Positions 11,776 through 22,514 of a DNA stretch of 64,000 bases are shown here, piece by piece (position 1 is the stretch's first letter; the number at the start of each line of letters is the position of its first letter). The stretch is from positions 236,780,371 through 236,844,370 of the forward strand of contig NC_085140.1 in NCBI RefSeq assembly GCF_024139115.2, written 5' to 3'. The notes under the pieces are model-generated. The model saw nothing but the letters and a program-made list of their open reading frames with translations. It made no database searches and was not told the DNA's origin. A program made the position numbers and the translations under genes. The DNA comes from Armigeres subalbatus. Its lineage: Eukaryota > Arthropoda > Insecta > Diptera > Culicidae.

Positions 11776-12650
11776 CTAGTAGACAAGCTTCCCGACAATG
11801 AAAAGCGTGAATGGGTGCGTTTCAAAAGAGGAAAGAAGAGGGTAACACTGCGAACTTTCACCGATTTCCTGTCCGAAATAGTTGCGGAGGTGTGTGAAGC
11901 CAACGTGAGCCTAGAATGCAAATCATCAAGTAAGCCAATTAGTGGAGGACGTTCTGGAATGGGTAACGGATCGAAGGGCGCACTTTTCAATCATGATGAA
12001 GGGGAACAGCGAGTAAATAGTCCCGAGTTAGTGAGGGAAGAACGTAAAGGTCTGAAACCGTGCAGAGTATGTAATAGAACAGATCATCGATTACGTTATT
12101 GCCAAGATTTTAAAAGCCTGGATTACGCGGAGCGAATGCAAGTTGTAAACCAGTGGAAATTATGTCGAGTGTGTTTGAATGAACATGGACAAGCATTGTG
12201 TAAGTTCAAGCTGCGTTGCAATGTCGGGGATTGCCGACAAGCACACAATCCTCTTCTGCACCCAGTTGACGGCGTAATTGGAACCAGCGCACACATTAGA
12301 ACAAATAATATGACTATGTTTCGGATGATTCCGGTACGACTCCACAGCGGACAGAAGTCAATCACCGTGCTCGCTTTTCTGGACGAAGGCGCGTCGGTAA
12401 CATTGGTAGAGCGAAGGATAGCGGATCGATTAGGAGTAGTCGGTGTTCAAGAAAAGCTTACCATCCAGTGGACAGCAGAAATAGAGCGAGTTGAGAAAGC
12501 TTCAATGCGGACGAACGTATGGGTGTCGGCGCTGGGAGCGAAAGAAAAGCTGCTATTGACGACGGTAAACACCGTAAATAAGCTAATGCTACCATCACAG
12601 TCGCTAGACGCAAAAGAGTTAAGTTGCGAATATGCTCATCTAAAGGGATT
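11776..12650 (+). pseudogene. BEL gag C-terminus and aspartic protease
   Basis: It resumes the gag frame cut at 4438. It holds a zinc-knuckle region of Cys/His motifs (CRVC-x5-H, CRVC, and C-x4-C followed by H), then the protease with the active-site loop FLDEGAS (family usually DxGS/DSGS). The frame is broken at about 12650, where one extra T shifts KGLPISSY out of frame. The apparent ATG at 11689 lies in the inserted LTR and is not the real start. Confidence 0.8.
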
Positions 12651-13200
12651 TGCCAATTTCTTCATACAATGGCCGGCCGGAAATGCTCATCGGTCTGAAT
12701 AATTTGCATTCATTCGCTCCGCTTGAAGCAAAGATTGGGACTGTGGTGGAACCTATAGCGGTGCGATGTCAACTTGGTTGGACGGTATACGGACCGAAGC
12801 AAACATCAAGAACAACAGAGTCTACGGGATATATGAACCTTCACCGGGATGTCACAAATGAAGACCTACATGACCTACTCAAAACTCATTACGCGGTAGA
12901 AGAGTCTGTAGTGTCACTTTCATTGGAGTCAGCAGAAAACAAAAGGGCACGTGAAATTTTACAGCGCACCACCAAACGAATCGGTCATCGCTTCGAAACC
13001 GGCTTGCTGTGGAAAACCGACAACCCGTCATTTCCAGACAGCTATCCGATGGCACTACGCAGGTTGAAGCAATTGGAGAAAAAGCTAGATAAAAACCCAG
13101 ACTTGCAGCGAAATGTTAGCAAGCAAATCACCGAATATCAAAAGAAGGGCTATGCACATCTAGCTACCCCGAAAGAGCTTGCGACAGATCCTGATAAAGT
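12650..13200 (+). pseudogene. BEL pol: protease-RT linker and RT N-terminus
   Basis: The frame after the 12650 shift reads PEMLIGLNNLH (a BEL hallmark), then a long linker with LLKTHYAVEES and RIGHRFETGLLWK. It ends at 13200 in DPDKV, where a non-LTR fragment interrupts it. The coding resumes at 15171 with WYLPLNVVLNPKKPGKIRLVWD. Confidence 0.8.
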
Positions 13201-15170
13201 TATTTATTTATTTATTTCGTCAAGCATTGTAGACTACAAACACATTGTTTCACTTAAACACCATCTGTTTTAATCACTAGACAACTATTATGCAATACTA
13301 TTCATTGTTTTCCTCACTAGCGTGTTAGACATTGATATGTCGATGACCTCACAATATTTATTATATATGTTCATCATAGAGTTGAGCGGTCCATTTTTAG
13401 CATAGGATGTGCGTTGCAGATTTAGTTGAAATAAGTCACGATTTCTCAAGGTACGCGTAGGTGCATAAAAGTTCAAGCCTGACAGAAGGCTTTCTGCTTT
13501 TATCTTATGTGAGATTAAACCATTAACGAATGTTACACAACCAACTTCTCTTCTTTTCTTAAGTGTTTCGATATTAATTAGTAGGCACCGAGATTCATAT
13601 GACGGAAGCGGTAGGGTTGACCAACCTAACTTTCTAAGAGCAAAAAAGCAAAACTGTTTTTGTACTGATTCGATTCGATTTGAGTGGACTTCTTGATAGG
13701 GTGACCAGACAATGCTACAGTATTCTAATATTGATCTGACGTAGGACACATAGAGTGTTTTTATCGTGTAAGGGTCATTGAAATGATAACTGAAACGTTT
13801 AATGAATCCAAGCATGTTATGTGCTTTATGAATAATGACGTTATAATGTTCTACAAAGGTCAACTTGGAATCTAATAATAACCCTAAGTCTCTCACTTTT
13901 GTGCATCGTATAATTCGTTCCTGGCCTAGCTTACAGGTAATGTTTTGTAATATCTGCTTTCTAGTAAATGAAATTATGCTACATTTTTTCACGTTTATAT
14001 CGAGAAGGTTTTTGAGCACCAGTTATAAAAATCGTCAATTTCTTGTTGAAATACGGCTAAGTCAGCATCATCACAAATTTCCATGTACAATTTCATGTCA
14101 TCGGCATAAATAAGGACCTTAAGGCGTTTTAATATGAGTGTTATATCGAATGAACAATAATGGACCTAAGTGTGATCCTTGTGGTACACCAGAAGTAACT
14201 TTAATTGGCGAAGACAATTTATTATGGAAGCGCACTAACTGTGTTCTATCTCTAAGATATGATTCAATCCATCTAACCAAATATTCCGAAAAACCTAATC
14301 GCTGAAGCTTAAAGAGTAATAAAGAGATGTCAACTCTATCGAAAGCCTTACTGAAATCCGTGTACAAAGTTTCAACAGAGTTACCTCTATCCATTGCAGC
14401 AAGTGAAAATGTCACGAAGTCTAAGAGATTAGTGGCAGTGGATCTGCCTTTAAAGAAACCATGTTGGCGATTTGTGATCAAGTGCTTAACCTGTTCAAAG
14501 AGTTTCATGTTCACAATAGATTCAAACAATTTCGGTATACATGATATAATTGCAATGCCCCGATAATTTTGTACGTCTGAGCGTTTGCCTGATTTGAAAA
14601 TTGGAAGAAGATAAGATTTTTTCCATAAATGTGGGAATACTCCATGAGCTAACGATTTATTAAAAAGCCAAAATAATGGTTTTACAAATGAAGTAGCTAA
14701 TTGTTTTAGTAATAAAGGGGGAATTCCATCGGGTCCAGGACCCTTGGACGCATCTAATGCTTCTAATGCTGTTACAATTTCATGTACAGTAATACCGGAT
14801 ATTGAAATATCATTTGTCTGATCAGGTAAATAATGAAAATAATCACGATCATAAACAGCACCAAGAGGTATGTAAGTGCTTTGGAAAAATTCATGAAATA
14901 ATTGCAAATTTCCTGGCTATCATGGCTAACCAATTCTTTAAATTTCATGCATGATGGAAAAGTATCCGATTTCTTTTTCTCTTTGACAAAGTTAAAGAAG
15001 GTTTTAGGATCCTTTTTTATATTATTTTCTAAAATCCTATTATAATTTTCGTATGCTTCTGATATTTGATCGTCAAGCTCCCTGCATATTTCAATATATT
15101 GTTTCAGATTATCAGAAGTTCGATTTTTCCTATATGTTTTATGCATTTTTTGTTTACGATTTCTTAGATT
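13201..15170 (-). mobile_element. CR1/Jockey-group non-LTR retrotransposon, 5' truncated
   Basis: It lies in BEL pol, orientation minus. Its 3' end is a short tail of four TAAA-type repeats at 13201-13217. Its 5' end is truncated just before the RT domain. I see no clear TSD, apart from a GT(AT) similarity at the borders. Confidence 0.8.
13288..15146 (-). pseudogene. Reverse transcriptase of the inserted non-LTR element
   Basis: Read from 15146 leftward: an endonuclease-RT linker (DPKTFFNFVKEKKK), a finger region (SKGPGPDGIPP), motif A (TDFSKAFDRVD), motif B (SGVPQGSHLGPLLF), the catalytic YADD box (off frame, about 14120), and a C-terminal domain (SILEYCSIVWSPYQ). Frameshifts occur near 14907, 14150 and 14020. 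It would copy the element RNA at a nicked target. The broken frame means this copy is dead. The clade (CR1/Jockey group) is inferred from motif wording. Confidence 0.75.
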
Positions 15171-17260
15171 GTATGGTACCTTCCGTTAAACGTCGTGCTG
15201 AACCCCAAAAAGCCAGGGAAAATACGACTTGTATGGGATGCCGCAGCTACCGTCCAAGGCGTATCTCTAAATGCTCAGCTATTGAAAGGACCCGATATGT
15301 TGGTTCCGTTGGTGACCGTTATTACCGGTTTTCGGGAGCACCGAGTAGCTGTGGGTGGCGATCTACGTGAGATGTATCACCAAATCAAGATAGCAGAACA
15401 TGATAAGCAGTTCCAGCGCTTTCTATTTCGGCATGATCCTAAAGATGATGTTCGTGTTTACGTCATGGATGTCGCAACGTTTGGGGCAACAAGTTCTCCC
15501 TGTTCAGCCCAATATATTAAGAACCACAACGCGCAGGACTACGCTGATCAATTTCCAGAAGCAGCAAACGCAATCATTAAACGCCACTATGTGGACGATT
15601 ATTTCGATAGCGTTGATACCGTTGAAGAAGCAGTTATGCGCGCGAAGGATGTTACCTTTGTGCATCGAATGGGTGGCTTTGAGATTAGAAACTGGGTTTC
15701 CAATTCAGCAGAAGTACTCCAAAGCTTGGGTGAATACGGAGCTATTTCTCCCGTCCATTTTACCGAAGATAAAACGACGTCGCATGAACGCGTATTGGGA
15801 ATGATATGGGATCCAATTAGGGACGAGTTTTCCTTCTCCACAAAACATCGTGATCAGCATCTGCCTTACTTCAATGGTGACCAACGACCAACAAAGCGTG
15901 CTGTACTAAGCTGTGTCATGGGATTCTTCGATCCGTTAGGTCTCCTCACTCCGTTTACTATTCATGGAAAAATCATCGTACAGTGTTTATGGCGTAGTGG
16001 ATGCGACTGGGATGAAACCATCAACGAAGAATGCTGGGAAATGTGGAAACGTTGGATTAGTCTATTGCCAGAGGTAGAGAACATTCGCATCCCACGATGC
16101 TATCTTGGCACCTACCTGTCATCGGATGTTGAAGCAGTAGAAGCGCACATCTTCACAGACGCCAGTGAACACGCATATGGCTGTGTTGCATATCTCAGAA
16201 TTGTCGTCGGGGGGATCATTCGTTGTACGCTGGTTATGTCCAGATCCAAGGTAGCACCACTGAAGCGACAATCGATCCCACGATTGGAGCTTATGGCAGC
16301 CGTTCTCGGAGCCCGGATAAGTCGAACGGTGGTAGACACGCACTCATTAAAGATCAATCGATGTGTTCTTTGGACAGATTCGCGAACAGTATGGAGCTGG
16401 ATCCGCTCCGATCAACACTTCTACAAACAGTTTGTTGCATTTAGAATTGGAGAGATTCTAGAACTGACACGAGCTACTGATTGGCGCTGGGTTCCAACTA
16501 AGCTGAATCAAGCGGATGTGCTGACGAAGTGGCATCGAGATACGTTAGGTAGCGACGGAGATTGGTTTAAAGGGGCGCAGTTTCTTTATCAACCTGAACA
16601 TCAATGGCCAACTCTTGATGTACCAATTGAGCAAACAAAGGAAGAAGCCAGAGGTAACGTATTTTTTCACGGAATTGTTGACGTCGGACGATGTTCACGG
16701 TGGATGAAACTGCAAAGAGTGATGGCTTATGTAGTCAGGTTTATCGAAAATTGCAAACGCAAGGTGATGAAGCAACCTATACACACAGTAAAATGCACGA
16801 AGAATCAGCAAAAGAAAAATTTGGCGCATTTACCGTCAGTGCTATGTGGGCTTACGAAAGAAGAGTTTCAAAGGGCAGAGGTTTTTCTATGGAAACAAAC
16901 ACAACTGGAAGGTTTTGCAGAGGAGATTAGTGCGTTATCTAAGAATATTTCAGTAAAGAAAACGAGTAACCTATACAAGCTAACACCAATGCTGGACAAA
17001 GACGGTGTGCTTCGGATGGGTGGAAGAATGGAGCTGTCGGGGGAAATTTCGATTGACAAGCGCTTTCCAATAATTCTACCTAGGAAACATGCCGCAACGG
17101 AGAAAGTGATACAGTTTTATCATGAGAAGTTCGGTCATGCTAACCGAGAGACTGTGACAAACGAACTTCGTCAAAGATTTTGGATTCCAAACATCCGTGC
17201 CACTGTGCGGAAGGTTATGAACGAATGCGTTTGGTGCAGAGTAAATCGATGTCGTCCATG
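15171..17260 (+). pseudogene. BEL pol: reverse transcriptase, RNase H, integrase N-terminus
   Basis: Open from about 15171 to a TGA at 17259. RT shows the BEL pattern: LVWDAAA, motif A (VGGDLREMYHQI), motif B region (FGATSSPCSAQY) and the catalytic YVDDYFDS. RNase H follows (IFTDASEHAYG, with LWTDSRTVWSWI). Near the end lies the integrase HHCC zinc finger (HEKFGH with CVWC). The domain order is typical of BEL/Pao. The TGA after NRCRP breaks the path into the integrase core. Confidence 0.88.
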
Positions 17261-17261
17261 A

Positions 17262-18183
17262 ACCCCTATGATGGCACCACTTCCGACGCAGCGAGTTACG
17301 CCCTATGTTCGACCGTTTAATTCAGTGGGAATTGACTATCTTGGCCCAATTGAAGTCACCGTTGGACGTAGGAAAGAAAAACGGTGGGTGGCAATATTCA
17401 CCTGCCTTGCTGTACGGGCAATACATCTTGAAGTTGTTGTGAGTTTATCAACACAATCATGCTTGATGGCCATCCGGAGGTTTAGCTGCAAACGAGGTGT
17501 TCCCGGAGAAATATTCTCAGACAACGCAACGTGTTTCAAAGGGTAAATAACGAAATGAAAAGAATATACGGAGAGTGTGCAGAGAAAGTAGTGAATGCTG
17601 CGACAGCGTGGCACTTCAACCCGCCAGCGACACCTCATATGGGCGGCATCTGGGAACGGATGGTAAGGTCGGTAAAGGAAGCGATGAAAGCACTAGATGA
17701 TGGACGAACACTGTCTGATGAGGTACTGACAACAACACTAGCAGAAGTAGAAGATATGGTTAACACGCGTCCGTTGACATACGCGTCTCAAGATGCTGAC
17801 GACGAGGCAATCACTCCGAACCACTTCCTTCGTGGATCCGTTGCAGATGCAGATGCGAAGATAGAACATACGGTGAATATAGCTGAAGCCCTGCGCGATT
17901 CCTACAAACGCTCTCAACTATTAGCGAACCAAATGTGGGAAAGATGGTTGAAGGAATATCTGCCAACAATCAACAGACGGACTAAATGGTTCGAAGAGAA
18001 GAAGCCACTGCAAGTAAACGACCTAGTTTTTCTCGTCGATGGAAAAACCGAAAGAGTTGGATCAGAGGAACAGTAGAAGAAGTGTTGAAAGGACCCGACG
18101 GTCGAGTGAGGCAGGCGATAGTGCGTACAGCTCGAGGTGTATATCGGCGTGCAGTATCAAACTTAGCGGTGTTGGAGATTTGA
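17262..18183 (+). pseudogene. BEL integrase core and C-terminus
   Basis: After the TGA the frame shows the catalytic triad: Asp in VGIDYLGP, Asp in FSDNATCF and Glu in MGGIWERMVRSVKEA. A frameshift lies at about 17541 and another near 18040. The C-terminal part (WIRGTVEEVLKGPDGRVRQ) is typical of BEL integrase and ends at 18183, 52 bp before the 3' LTR. A purine-rich tract (GGGCTGGGGTA) just before the LTR would prime plus-strand synthesis. In an intact element it would insert the cDNA and make the 5-bp TSD seen here. Confidence 0.87.
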
Positions 18184-18234
18184 AGGTAAACCCAGGTATT
18201 CTCAAGGAATCACAGGATGTTACGGGCTGGGGTA

Positions 18235-18959
18235 TGTTGACACCGCGGTTCACCCAGTGTGCCGACCAACACTGGCATGAAGCAGATGAAGAGTTGATCA
18301 TACCTATTTGGTATTTACTATTGGTATTGTTTAATGTGACTCCCTAGATAGTAAGATAGATGTTGATACTGAATGAAAACCAAAACAAACTGTGAAGAGG
18401 GATAAAGAAAAGTTGCGAAAACGGCCATTCTAAATTTAGCAAAGAGCAAGTTTATTTGAGTGGAAATTATAAAATTAATTCTAATTAGTTGAAATCAAGT
18501 TCGGTGCCTGCAAAGGAGATAAAGAAATTTTCGGAATTGCTGTAAATGAATTGAAGGTAAAGATAAGAAATTCAGTTAACTAACGAGTTTGTTTATATTT
18601 GTAATTTGAAGATTTGCGAATCGGTGTTGCTGCTGGTGGCGAATACCTGAAAAGAGAAGAAAGAGGTTGAAATTATAATCTGAGTGAAGTTGTGAGTATT
18701 TAGCAAGATTTAAAGGTTTATGAGCCATTTAAATAATTAATAGTTACAGCTTGTGTAGACGGAATTAGAAACTCTTGAGAAGGTGAGAAGCACCGGAGAA
18801 TACAAATTAGTGATCGGTTATAGCTGGAAGGGAACAAGACCAATTCTTGTGAGTAAAACCAACAAAAACAATGTAATCAAACGTAATAAATCTAATAAAA
18901 TTTTAGTTTGAGCTGCCACGAAACAGTGCTGCTGCGAAAAACTGGTACACCTCCGAACA
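18235..18959 (+). repeat. BEL 3' LTR (725 bp)
   Basis: It starts TGTTGACACC, ends CTCCGAACA and is followed by the TSD ACGGT. It matches 2358-3082. Confidence 0.93.
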
Positions 18960-18964
18960 ACGGT

Positions 18965-19978
18965 TATTAACGAAAAAAAATGTCCATCCATTCTTAACTC
19001 GCCTTTCGAAAGATATAATATCCAGGCGTCTGCTATGAAAATTTCAAAATACTTCATCTAGGGAATCGAAAGTTATGGCAGTTACAAATTTAATGATTTT
19101 TGCGTTCGATATTTCACTAATATGCAATCATATATACCGTGAATTTCCTCCTGATTACATCCAAACAAATTATCATCAAATATGCAATTTGCAACCACAA
19201 CCAACTATACCCTAAACATATTCTTTGAATAATAGAAAACAAATAAATAACACAGGATGTTAGAGATAATACTGTTCTAATATCAATGACAAAATAGACA
19301 ATACAACCAAAATACAGTATTCAAATTACAGAATTATTGCACTTCAATCTCCTCATCATACCAAAGTGTGAATATTATCTATGACAGACAAATAACTATA
19401 CTCTGTATGATGATTCTGCTTTTATTAAATATGATAATAGTTGGTAACATAGAATACCGCGCTGAAACAATTTTGTCTTTCATGGGTACTGGGTAGTTAG
19501 TAAGACTAGTAACCAACATTTAAACCTCAATGTACATCATTTGTTGTCAGTTATACAACCATCATCCAGTTCGATTCAAGCAGTGGTACGAAAACGAGCT
19601 CCATTTGGAAAAAATAAATGGGAAAGGCTAGATCACACGAGGAAAACCGTCTTTTCCGAGAACGGTAGACGGAAAAAGCATATATGCCCCACTTCGGAAC
19701 GTCTCAACAACAATTAATTGACTTGTTGAACTACGATGCATTTACTTCATAAATTAATGCATTTACTACATAAATTAACTGACACAGGGAATACTAGTAT
19801 CCGACTTAGAACTAGAAGAGAAAAACCATCGCATTTCCATAAAGCTAGGTAAGAAAATGAGATATTTTAAAAGACTGAAACTATTTAAGAAATATTTCAC
19901 TGTCATGAGACGAGTTTACTACAATTTCATTTCATTCCACAATCGTATTACTTTTACATATACGTATTTCGACCTTAA
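18965..19978. repeat. Left inverted arm of the foldback DNA element
   Basis: It pairs with 20319-21536 in reverse complement, beginning TATTAACGAAAAAAAA. It includes the empty site (TAGTTAGTAAGACTAG near 19495) of the MITE found in the right arm. Small differences, such as single bases and short indels, separate the arms. Confidence 0.85.
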
Positions 19979-20318
19979 GTGTAAGGTCGTCTTCAGTGTC
20001 TCGTACTTGACTCGACTCAAGTCTGTTAACTTGAAAGGTCGTCTTCAATGTCTCGACTTGAGTCGAGTCAAGTACGAGACGACCTTACACACTTATTTTT
20101 TTTAACCGGGATCTCAGCAAAATGGTCATCTTTTACCGAGATTCGCCCAGCTGTGCCCCAGCAAACATATTTTTTGCCGAGATTTCTGTCAAAAGTGCTG
20201 AAAATCAGCAAATGATTTGCCTAAAATCAGCTAACCAACATAATTTTTGCCGGAATATCAGCTTTTTATTTTGTTGACGTACGGCCGAGCTGCAGAAATA
20301 AAAACTAAGTGTGTACAG
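19979..20318. repeat. Central spacer with a TCGTCTTCAGTGTCTCG hairpin
   Basis: It holds a local hairpin (about 19979-20096) made of the dispersed unit GGTCGTCTTCAGTGTCTCG plus ACTTGACTCGACT, then a second repeat with several GAGAT/CAGCAAA blocks. The first unit recurs near 39500 and 40060. Confidence 0.6.
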
Positions 20319-21536
20319 TTAAGGTCGGAATACGTATATGTAAAAGTAATACGATTTGGTGGAATTGAATGGAATTGTAGTAAACTCGTCTCATGACAGT
20401 GAAATATTTCTTAAATAGTTTCAGTCTTTTAAAATCTCTCATTTTCTTACCTGGCTTTATGGAAATGCGATGGTTTCTCTCTTCTAGTTCTAAGTCGGAT
20501 ACCAGTATTCCATGTGTCAGTTAATTTATGTAGTAAATGCATCGTAGTTCAACAAGTCAGTTAAATTGTTGAGACGTTCCGAAGTGGGGCATATATGTTT
20601 TTTATCCGTCTACCGTTCTCGGAAAAGGCGGTTTTCCTCGTGTGATCTATTTTTTTTCCAAATGGAGCTCGTTTTCGTACCACTTCTTGAATCGAACTGG
20701 ATGATGGTTGTATAACTGACAACAAATGATGCACATTGTTGTTTGAATGTTGGTTACTAGTCTTACTAAAGCCTGTCCACGTTAAATCTCGGACCCCCAC
20801 CTTTCAATGCGATTTTTAAAAATAATTACAAATAACTGAGAAGATTAATTTACATTGCAGCTGAATCTTTTCGCTTTATGTGATATTTTCAGCATGTTTT
20901 AGTTGTCGTCTCAATTGATAAAATGGCAATAAATGATTTGGACATTATCTAAGTGTCCGAAATATAACGTGGACAGGCTTTAACTACCCAGTACCCATGA
21001 AAGACAAAATTGTTTCAGCGCGGTATTCTATGTTACCAACTATTATCATATTTAATAAAAGCAGAATCATCATACAGAATGTAGCTACTTGTCTGTCATA
21101 GGCAATATTCACGATTTGGTATGATTAGAAGATTGAAGTGCAATAACTCTGTAATTTGAATACTGTATTTTGGTTGTATTGTCTATTTTGTTATTGATAT
21201 TAGAACAATATTATCTCTAACATCCTGTGTTATTTATTTGTTTTCAATCATTCAAAGAATAGGTTTTAGGTTATAGTTGGTTGAGGTTGCAAATTGCATA
21301 TTTGATGATAATTTATTTGGATGTAATCAAGAGGAAATTCACGGTATATATGGTTGCATATTAGTAAAATATCGAACGCAAAAATCATTAAATTTGTAAC
21401 TGCTATAGCTTTCGATTCCCTAGATGAAATATTTTGAAATTTTCATAGCAGACGCCTGGTTATTATATCTTTCGAAAGGCGAGTTAAGAATGGATGGACA
21501 TTTTTTTTCGTTAATAACCGTCACAGGCACACCGTG
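20319..21536. repeat. Right inverted arm of the foldback DNA element
   Basis: The reverse complement of the left arm plus a 212-bp MITE. It ends at CACCGTG (21536) next to the TSD AGCC. Confidence 0.85.
20769..20980. mobile_element. TA-flanked MITE, 212 bp
   Basis: The termini are AAGCCTGTCCACGTTA and TAACGTGGACAGGCTT with a TA duplication. The left arm of the host element keeps the empty site, so insertion came after the arms formed. Tc1/mariner-like by TSD. Confidence 0.9.
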
Positions 21537-22514
21537 AGCCCGATACATCCGCATCCTGGAATCTTCGTTCGTCCAACAGCAGTTTACGCATTTACCATTA
21601 AAATGTCCGAGGCCTGCGAACTAAAATCGATGACTTCTTCTTGGCAACTACCGACTCGAACTATGACGCAATAGTTCTTACGGAGACGTGCTTGGATGAC
21701 AAAATATATTCGGCCCAACTGTTCAACCGCCAATACGAGATTTTCCGGAATGACCGCAACTGGCTAAACAGTTCTAAATTACACGGAGGTAGTGTACTGA
21801 TCACAGTAAATAGGCGTTTGAACTGCTGCCTCGATCCTGTCCCCGTCAGTCCTTCACTCGAACAGCTTTGGGTAAAGATTAAGCATCAACGGACGGTAAG
21901 TTTTATCACACTCCGGATCGCAAACCTGATTTTAATTGCATCAAAACCATATTAGCTCGATTGGAACTATTTTCTCCAAATTAAGCTTGAATGATTTCGC
22001 TTTAGTATTTGGCAACTACAATCAGCCTGACTTGGAATCTAATCCAACAAGCCAGGAGTCACAAGTAGATTTAGCTATTCTGAATACGCCCAGAGATATG
22101 ATCAACTTCAACAAACATTATCTCCATCACTCTAGAACTGGTCGAACCAGCTATAAAGAAGCTAAAGTTATCCAATTCACCTCGATCCGATGACTTTCCT
22201 TCTTCCCTGCTGAAAAAATGTTCATCGGAACTTATCCATCCTTTGACTAAAATATTAAACCTGTCCCTAGAACAAAATGTATTCCCAAAAGGGTGGAAAT
22301 AATCGTACATGTTCCCGATCAAAAAAAAGGAAATAAACGCAACATTTAAATTTACCGTGGAATTACTTCACTTTGTGCTTGTTCCAAAGTATTTGAAGTC
22401 ATTGTCAACGACGCATTGTTCGACGCATTGTAAACACTACATATCACCTGACCAAAACGGCCTTTATCCAAAGAGATCGACATCTACCAGCCTCATTCCA
22501 TTCACGTCTGTTAG
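21537..22514 (+). pseudogene. CR1-like ORF2: endonuclease and partial RT, decayed
   Basis: It resumes the coding sequence cut at 2337. Endonuclease signatures are NVRGLRTKIDDFF, IVLTETCLDD, and a later GNYNQPDL box. After internal deletions come RT fragments: VFPKGW, a YRGITSLC-like stretch off frame, and DQNGLYPKRSTSTSL. A TAA replaces the codon before NVRGLR. It stops abruptly at 22514, where the R1-like element begins. The element would nick the target DNA with the endonuclease and prime reverse transcription. This copy is inactive. Confidence 0.7.

Larger units (their letters stand above)
2358..18959 (+). mobile_element. BEL/Pao LTR retrotransposon, interrupted
   Basis: Paired 725-bp LTRs begin TGTTGACACCGCGG and end CCTCCGAACA. 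They are flanked by the 5-bp duplication ACGGT (2353-2357 and 18960-18964). The internal gene order is gag with zinc knuckles, aspartic protease, reverse transcriptase, RNase H and integrase, as in BEL/Pao. Without its two large inserts (4439-11771 and 13201-15170) the element would be about 7.3 kb, which is usual for the family. The coding region carries at least three frameshifts and one TGA stop. Confidence 0.93.
2338..21536. mobile_element. DNA element with ~1-kb inverted arms, split by a BEL retrotransposon
   Basis: The left terminus is CACGGTGTGCCTGTGACGGT at 2338-2357 and continues at 18965 after the BEL insert. The right terminus is its reverse complement, ending CAGGCACACCGTG at 21536. 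Both arms extend inward for about 1 kb (18965-19978 and 20319-21536). The flanks show a 4-bp duplication AGCC (2334-2337 and 21537-21540), and excision restores the CR1-like reading frame. There is no transposase ORF, so this is a non-autonomous foldback-like element. CAC ends with a 4-bp TSD resemble the Chapaev branch of CACTA-related elements as I remember it, but the assignment is tentative. Confidence 0.8.
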
